Assembly (NCBI GenBank): GCA_023374045.1 | Contig: CM041778.1 | Span: 405,168,438 to 405,232,437, forward strand | Origin: Limonium bicolor | Lineage: Eukaryota; Streptophyta; Magnoliopsida; Caryophyllales; Plumbaginaceae | DNA: 64,000 nt | Reading direction: 5' to 3' | Shown here: positions 58,673 to 64,000 of the stretch, in pieces | Layout: each line of letters opens with the position of its first letter | Position numbering within the stretch: the stretch's first letter is position 1 | Notes under the pieces: model-generated | Databases searched by the model: none | The model's input: only the letters and a program-made list of their open reading frames with translations | Told to the model about the DNA's origin: nothing | Translations under genes and position numbers: made by a program

Positions 58673-59878
58673 TGTAACACCCCTACTTAACCGGCTCCTT
58701 ATCGTTATCCAAACTTCGCACTTAACATGAAATCGTTAGCGGTAATCTAAACATTATCGAATTACTGGTGTTACTGTTCTCACTCGCCCATACGAGTGGT
58801 AACGCATTTACTTAAACATTCATAATACAAAACAATTTCCCGCAGTGATAACAAGAGATAGATCAACTTTCCATTCCAATCCAAGATACAAACTAGCGCA
58901 ATCTAATATTCAGATCCTTATACAACATTTACAATAAACTAAATTACAACAATGAAATCTCAAAACGTCGACTATCTACCCATCGCATCCCGCACTCTGT
59001 CGACACCAGAAGCTGCATACATGTAAATGTTTGTTTGTGGTATGGAATCAGCCCCTGCTGAGTATGCTACTACTGACTACATACCCCTCAAACCCCTAAT
59101 TAATTGGTCAGAGCATGTAGTTCATTGTTCATGCAATACGGTTAAATATAAAGCTGTAAAGCAATTAAAATATTGCGTAGCCAAATAACAATCAATCCCC
59201 GGCTTCAGTTACCACACCAACAATAAAACAGTCAAATACATAACAATGCATATACGAGTACAATAACTCACTAAACCAATCAAATACATAACAATGTCTT
59301 ACATCACACAAATCATGCTGTTCACATAACATAAACAGTATATATAAGCATATAAACAACCAGCGAGATAGTACGAGAGTTATAAATGTTCGATTTATTC
59401 TCGTCTTAGCCTTAGGCCCAAATGATTCTCGCCAATAATACGAGCTACCTAGCTGTTCGTATATTGTTTAGTCTCATGCCTATGACAATCACGTTAAAAC
59501 GACACGTCCCTAACCATACCCCTATATTCGGCTGGTCACCGGCGGTAGTAGCCACTTCAAAGGTAGAGTATCCGACCGACGAACCATCTTGTAAGTCATT
59601 GGAATTTCCCTTGATAGTTACGGATACATACACGACATTCTACTATCGTTAGTTGATCACAGTTCACACCAAGAGCCACATCCTCTTGAGCTTATTCATA
59701 TCACCACAATTAAAGTCATTAATCCAATCCTAAGTATATCAGCTCGGGATCCAGTGTAACATTTCAATGTGTGCCTTAAATAAGGTCCTATACCTAGTGT
59801 CCCTAAGTGATTCATACCATTCGAATATAAAATACGAGAGCAGCGTTAATTAGCTCACTACACCGTATATAAGTCTCG

Positions 59879-59914
<36 letters not shown>

Positions 59915-61863
59915 ATCCTATGCTACAACATTTTTCTTACGTTCCTTATATTACACATATAGATAGCATCATTACTGCTAGTTTGTTTTATATATATGTT
60001 CATATGTACGAACAATACTGTTATTGCACAACAGTAACAATAAGGCAGCAAAAACATACCATTCATGCATATTAATTCACACAAGCAGACATTCAATCTT
60101 ATCACAGTTTTCACAGAAGTTTGAATGAGGAAATCCTCAAAGACAATCAAGTCAAATAATAGCATACCTTACACCATAATATATGAAATACCCCGAAATT
60201 TAAAATAAGGATTAATTAGGCTAATTATGATATAGAGGCTTAATTACATCTAAATAAACATGAGGGAACAAATCCAGAAGAAAACGGATCTTTAAAATGG
60301 GTTAAAAGCATAAACGAACCTTAAAGCGTGTTTTTCGATGAAACTAGGAAACATGACTTTAAGGGTCAAATAGACTCGTAATAATTTTGGTCAACTAAAT
60401 AGTCATTAATAAACCTAATGAAGGTTTAAAACCAATAAGATTAATTAGACGAGAAAATTCCGGAAAACGAGTTTCAGGTAGTAAAAACTGTAAAACTCGG
60501 GAAGTTGTGGGGTGAGAGTGTAAATAAGCTAAACTAATGTGTCCACTTTTGTGAATAAAAATTAAAAACCTGTGAGAGTGTGTGTGTGTGTGTGTGTGTG
60601 TGTCCGGTTTGCTCCCCCTCTCTCACTCTCTTTATTCCATTCTTATTTGCTAAAAGATAAACAAATAAAGTAGACAAAGTAGAAAAGGGAGTTGGGCACT
60701 TGTCTCCTCTTCCTCCACTTCCTCACCATACTCACTCCCTTCCTCTGAATTTTTCTTTCCCTCTCGACAGCCATGGAGGCTTGAAGAACACCCCACAAAA
60801 CTCTCCTTCTCTCCTCTTGTTCAAAGCTCAAACCTTGCCCAAATCTTATAAAAACTGCACCATTAAATTCCCCTTGTCAAGGAGAGTATTCCTCTCTTTT
60901 CAGAAAGCACCACTTTCATCTCCATGGGTGTGCTGCATTTTGGAGCTTGAAGACCACCATGAGAAGCACATTCATCTCCTTGCTACTTTGAGGTAAAAAG
61001 AGTCTAAAAACTCAACTTTTCCTAGCTCCTTCTTGCAAAACAAAATTCAAGTTGAACCCTTGTTTTGTGCCTTGTCCTCCAGCCGATTTTGGTTTTCACC
61101 TTGGAGTTGGATCTGCTTTGACTGCTGTCCAAACTCCATCTATCCATTGGAAGGTAATGCCTCTTGTTAAACCTTAAACAAGTATATAAACCCTAGGTTA
61201 GTAAAGATTGGGTTCTAAGTAGTATGGTGTATGTATGGCTGTAGCATTATTGATTGGGTGAAACAAGAACAAGATAGGAGAAGGAAAGAACAAGCAAGAA
61301 GTAGAGGAAGCAAGAAAGAAAGAAAAAACTACCAAGACAAGGTAAATGCTCTTACCTTGAGCTAGTTTGTATTGGGTAGTGTAACAGATTTTGTGTATTA
61401 AAAATGAGTAATGGATATATTTGGAGTAGTAGTTGTGTTATAGTATAATGAGGAAGAGAATTAAATTGTTTTGAAGCTTTTAAAAGATGTTTAAAAACTT
61501 GGGAGAACCTTGGGAGATAAATGTATATGTGCAGGAAAATGTATGTGCTGTTAGTGTTGTGATTGATGTGGAAGTTTGAAATAGGTTATGAGTTGAAATG
61601 GTATGTGGGCAAAGTGAAAATTATAGGGGAAACTCTGTCCAAATTTATCTAGAAATAAGAAGACTTAGTTGTGTAAGAAGAAGGAAAAACCTAGACAATA
61701 ACTAGGTGTGTTTTGGTACTTTGTGTGAGTGATTAATCACCTTGAAATAGATTAGATGAAGAGTTAGGTAATGGAGTGGAGTGTGGATGGAAGATAATGC
61801 ATTTTGAATGCTAGAAGTGGTATGAGTTGAGGAAGTATGGGATGGTAAAAGTTGTTTGAAAAA
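58673..61863 (+). repeat. LTR-like repeat beginning TGTAACACCCC
   Basis: Starts TGTAACACCCCTACTTAACC. 58673-60400 matches 16057-19180 in inverted orientation through several ordered blocks. It contains a (TA)n at about 59882-59912 and a (GT)n at 60579-60602, and a CT-rich segment at 60610-60960 with short frames. No gag-pol. The right edge is cut by the duplicated response-regulator block, so neither the CA end nor a TSD (CCTAC expected) can be shown. Confidence 0.55.
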
Positions 61864-62867
61864 TCTGTACAATATCTGGATGACAAGGAATATTGTGTTC
61901 AAAAATCTGAGCACCCATGGAGGAAGTAATGACAATGAACAATATACAGGTGGTTGAATTCGGTGTAAGAAGACAAAGGATTTTCTTACACCATACTCTA
62001 AGTGCAGATGATGTGGATTTCTACATTAATGTTCGCTGTGTACAATATCTGAATATAGATTATTATAATAAGATAGTATAACTAAAGCATACAGCATATG
62101 AATACGAAATCTTAATGCATCAACAAGAAGATAAAGCAGAAGCACATTTTTTAATGGTAAACAACGATTACCTTTGCAATTTCAAGTACATTAAGTCACT
62201 CTTTCTCCAATTCCAAGTAGTCACACAAAAAAAAACCAAAGGGATATCCTCACCAACAAACTGATAAGAAGTTACTATACATAAGTGTGCGGAGATCCAT
62301 GATTGAAGATTATAGGTGTTTAAGAGAAATTAACTTGGAGGGATGGACTTAACCAGTAGTTGTTGGATTCGATATTACATGTCTTAACATTGCTTTTTAC
62401 ATATCTACGATAGTTTATAAATATTTCCAATATTGATTAGAAACAAAACACAACCTTCCATAATCGTTCCATCACTACTATAGAAAAAACGACACTAGTT
62501 GTTATATATATTTTCCTTTAATTTGACCATTCTTACCGAATCAAGGCGTATAAGAATATTTTCTCAACATTTATCACTTTATAGAACTTAAATTAACACA
62601 CATGTTAATTAAATTACCACATGGATCATGATACATGAATTCGTTCCGGCCCTGAGTTGGATATTGTTACTGAAGATGGCTAGCAATTTTTCTCTTGTAA
62701 GATCTGGTTCACCCTTTTGTTTAGTCTTTTTCATTCTTCCAGTATCTTCTTTGGCACGGCCTCTGCTTGCAGCATCAAGAAAAAGAAGGGTGGACAAATA
62801 AGTTAACCATTATTATAATTCGATCTCTACATAATTAATAATAGAAAATCTACGGCTAATTAACTTT

Positions 62868-62885
62868 TTTTTTTTGATCAAAGGA
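62868..62885 (-). mobile_element. Ultra-short LINE/SINE tail insertion
   Basis: About 18 bp reading, on the minus strand, TCCTTTGATC plus a run of A. It is flanked by direct repeats TACGGCTAATTAACTTT (62851-62867 and 62886-62902). The parent locus at 52885-52905 has a single copy of the repeat. Fits target-primed insertion of an almost completely 5'-truncated element. Confidence 0.6.
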
Positions 62886-62915
62886 TACGGCTAATTAACT
62901 TTAATAACGAGTACC

Positions 62916-62937
62916 TTTGGGTTTCAAAAAAAAAAAA
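62916..62937 (+). mobile_element. 22-bp poly-A-tailed insertion with 18-bp TSD
   Basis: TTTGGGTTTC followed by twelve A, between perfect 18-bp direct repeats ACTTTAATAACGAGTACC (62898-62915 and 62938-62955). The parent locus near 52900 has one copy without the insert. Only retroposition with extreme 5' truncation explains this simply. Confidence 0.75.
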
Positions 62938-63397
62938 ACTTTAATAACGAGTACCGTATCTATGAATATTTTAAAGAAGGTTGAAACAGGTCAAACCAAA
63001 ATCTTTCAAGAATAACCGCACTACTAGTAATCTTAAAAAACAAACCTAAAACCGGCCGTACCATCAGCCGTACTGAATATCGTTCAACAACACTTGATTC
63101 CTCAGCCGTTATACCATCATACATAAAATACCTGATTCCCGCAGTTTATTCAGCCGTTATGCCAATTAAGAAATCAATTCAATCAATCGATGAACCATTC
63201 ATTCTATCATCAAACTTACCAACTAAAGGAATGTTCCGTTCCGAGAGAGTCCACTTCAGCTTTTCAAAACCATCTGTTCCAAGCATGGAAATCTCAACTA
63301 TGGCGACATCAAAGTTATTAGGTCGATCACTATTAACTCCAACCATTCAACGCTTTCCTTTGCATTGTGGCATATCGTTGCTATTATGTATGATAAC

Positions 63398-63590
63398 TAT
63401 CTGACTAAGATTATCTGTAATTTGGGGAATCCTCTTTTTGAGAGTAATCGGGTGTGGTTGGGGGAGCATGTTCCCCCTAATATCAGTATGGCTTGTAAGC
63501 TAGATATGGAACTAGCATGACATGAGGGTCTTTTCCCCTTGTGCTTGCTATGTGTTATAATATATGGTCACAATGTTCTTAAAAAAAAAA
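63398..63590 (+). mobile_element. 3' end of an L1-type LINE with poly-A
   Basis: 193 bp ending in ten A, flanked by GATAAC at 63392-63397 and 63591-63596. The frame reads NPLFESNRVWLGEHVPPNIS, resembling the C-terminal RNase-H-like end of plant L1 elements. It is severely 5'-truncated. It sits between two duplicated pieces of the response-regulator locus. Confidence 0.65.
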
Positions 63591-64000
63591 GATAACAAGT
63601 TACTATACATAAGTGTACGGAGATCCATGATTGAAGATTATAGGTGTTTTAAGAGCAATTAACTTGGAGGGATCGTTGTTGGATTCGATATTACATATGT
63701 CTTAACGTTGCTTTTTACATATCTACGATAGTTTATAAATGTTTCCACTATTGATTAGAAACAAAAACACAACCTTCCATAATCATTTTATCACTACTAT
63801 ATTAAAATACGACACTAGTTGTTATATATCTTTTTCTTTAATTTGACCATTCTTATCGAATCAAGGTATGTAAGAATATTTTCTTATCATTTATCATTTT
63901 ATAGAACTTGAATTATTGATAAACCTGAAGGCTATGAACGTTTAAAAATCATACTAAACTAAGTTGTTGGATTCAATATTACATATTTTTTAACGTTGTT
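63591..64000. repeat. Second copy of the response-regulator 3' flank
   Basis: Matches 50753-51170 (and 62270-62590), from ACAAGTTACTATACATAAGTG to the window edge. The 3' flank therefore exists at least three times here. It continues beyond the window. Confidence 0.85.

Larger units (their letters stand above)
61864..63391 (-). pseudogene. Rearranged duplicate of the response-regulator locus
   Basis: Collinear copies of three separate parts of 50355-53700: 61864-62595 (from 50353-51085), 62596-63150 (from 52640-53115) and 63165-63390 (from 53493-53700). Two internal deletions removed the C-terminal exon and exon 3. The exon-4 copy (about 62773-62680) has lost bases, including one G of its splice donor. 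The exon-2 copy (about 63385-63210) is nearly unchanged. Intron sequence is retained, so it is a DNA duplication, not retroposition. Confidence 0.88.

Noticed and set aside
58673..61863. Complete LTR retrotransposon
   Set aside because: No second LTR, primer site, coding domain or TSD; the right edge is replaced by another repeat.
1..64000. CRISPR array, bacterial operon, ribosomal RNA genes or prophage
   Set aside because: All repeats belong to eukaryotic transposons or satellites; introns and plant gene families show nuclear plant DNA.

Overview
The window is nuclear DNA of a flowering plant, probably a eudicot. Evidence: plant-type LTR retrotransposons primed by tRNA-Asp and initiator tRNA-Met, plant hAT and Stowaway elements, a six-exon plant SERINC/TMS gene, and a GARP (type-B response-regulator-like) gene. 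Most of the 64 kb is nested, decayed transposons. I see only one intact host gene.

Layout. 1-2387: remnant of an old Ty3/gypsy element with a decayed tRNA-Asp primer site. 2388-16051: a nearly full-length Athila-type Ty3/gypsy element (two ~2.1-kb LTRs, TSD GGAGT) carrying a 1.34-kb hAT element in its gag. 16057-19180: a C-poor LTR-like repeat, homologous in inverted orientation to 58673-60xxx. 20037-25901 (minus strand): SERINC/TMS membrane protein gene, 413 codons in six exons; intron 1 holds an RTE-type LINE fragment and a Stowaway MITE. 26529-27348: hAT-type element just upstream of that gene. 27.9-49.6 kb: mosaic of broken gypsy and copia elements on both strands, with one more hAT MITE (33163-33615). 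The last copia element is split through its gag zinc knuckle by a 6,858-bp coding-free LTR-like insertion (41504-48361, TSD TCGAG). That insertion contains a 54-bp minisatellite, a degenerate ~197-bp array and a tRNA-like Pol III box pair.

50.0-54.2 kb: short tandem repeats and a minus-strand receiver+GARP gene. Its receiver lacks the phospho-acceptor Asp and its C-terminal reading frame is broken. 54.5-56.5 kb: a repeat cassette enclosing a captured HSP90 exon fragment. 58673-61863: a second LTR-like repeat. 61864-64000: a rearranged, decayed duplicate of the response-regulator locus, punctured by very short LINE-tail insertions.

The genes do not form a pathway. The story is genome structure: serial nesting with readable target-site duplications, gene-fragment capture and locus duplication. 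I found no convincing new molecular system. The best candidates for novelty are the HSP90-carrying repeat cassette, the 6.86-kb coding-free LTR-like element, and the 22-bp poly-A-tailed insertion with an 18-bp duplication.
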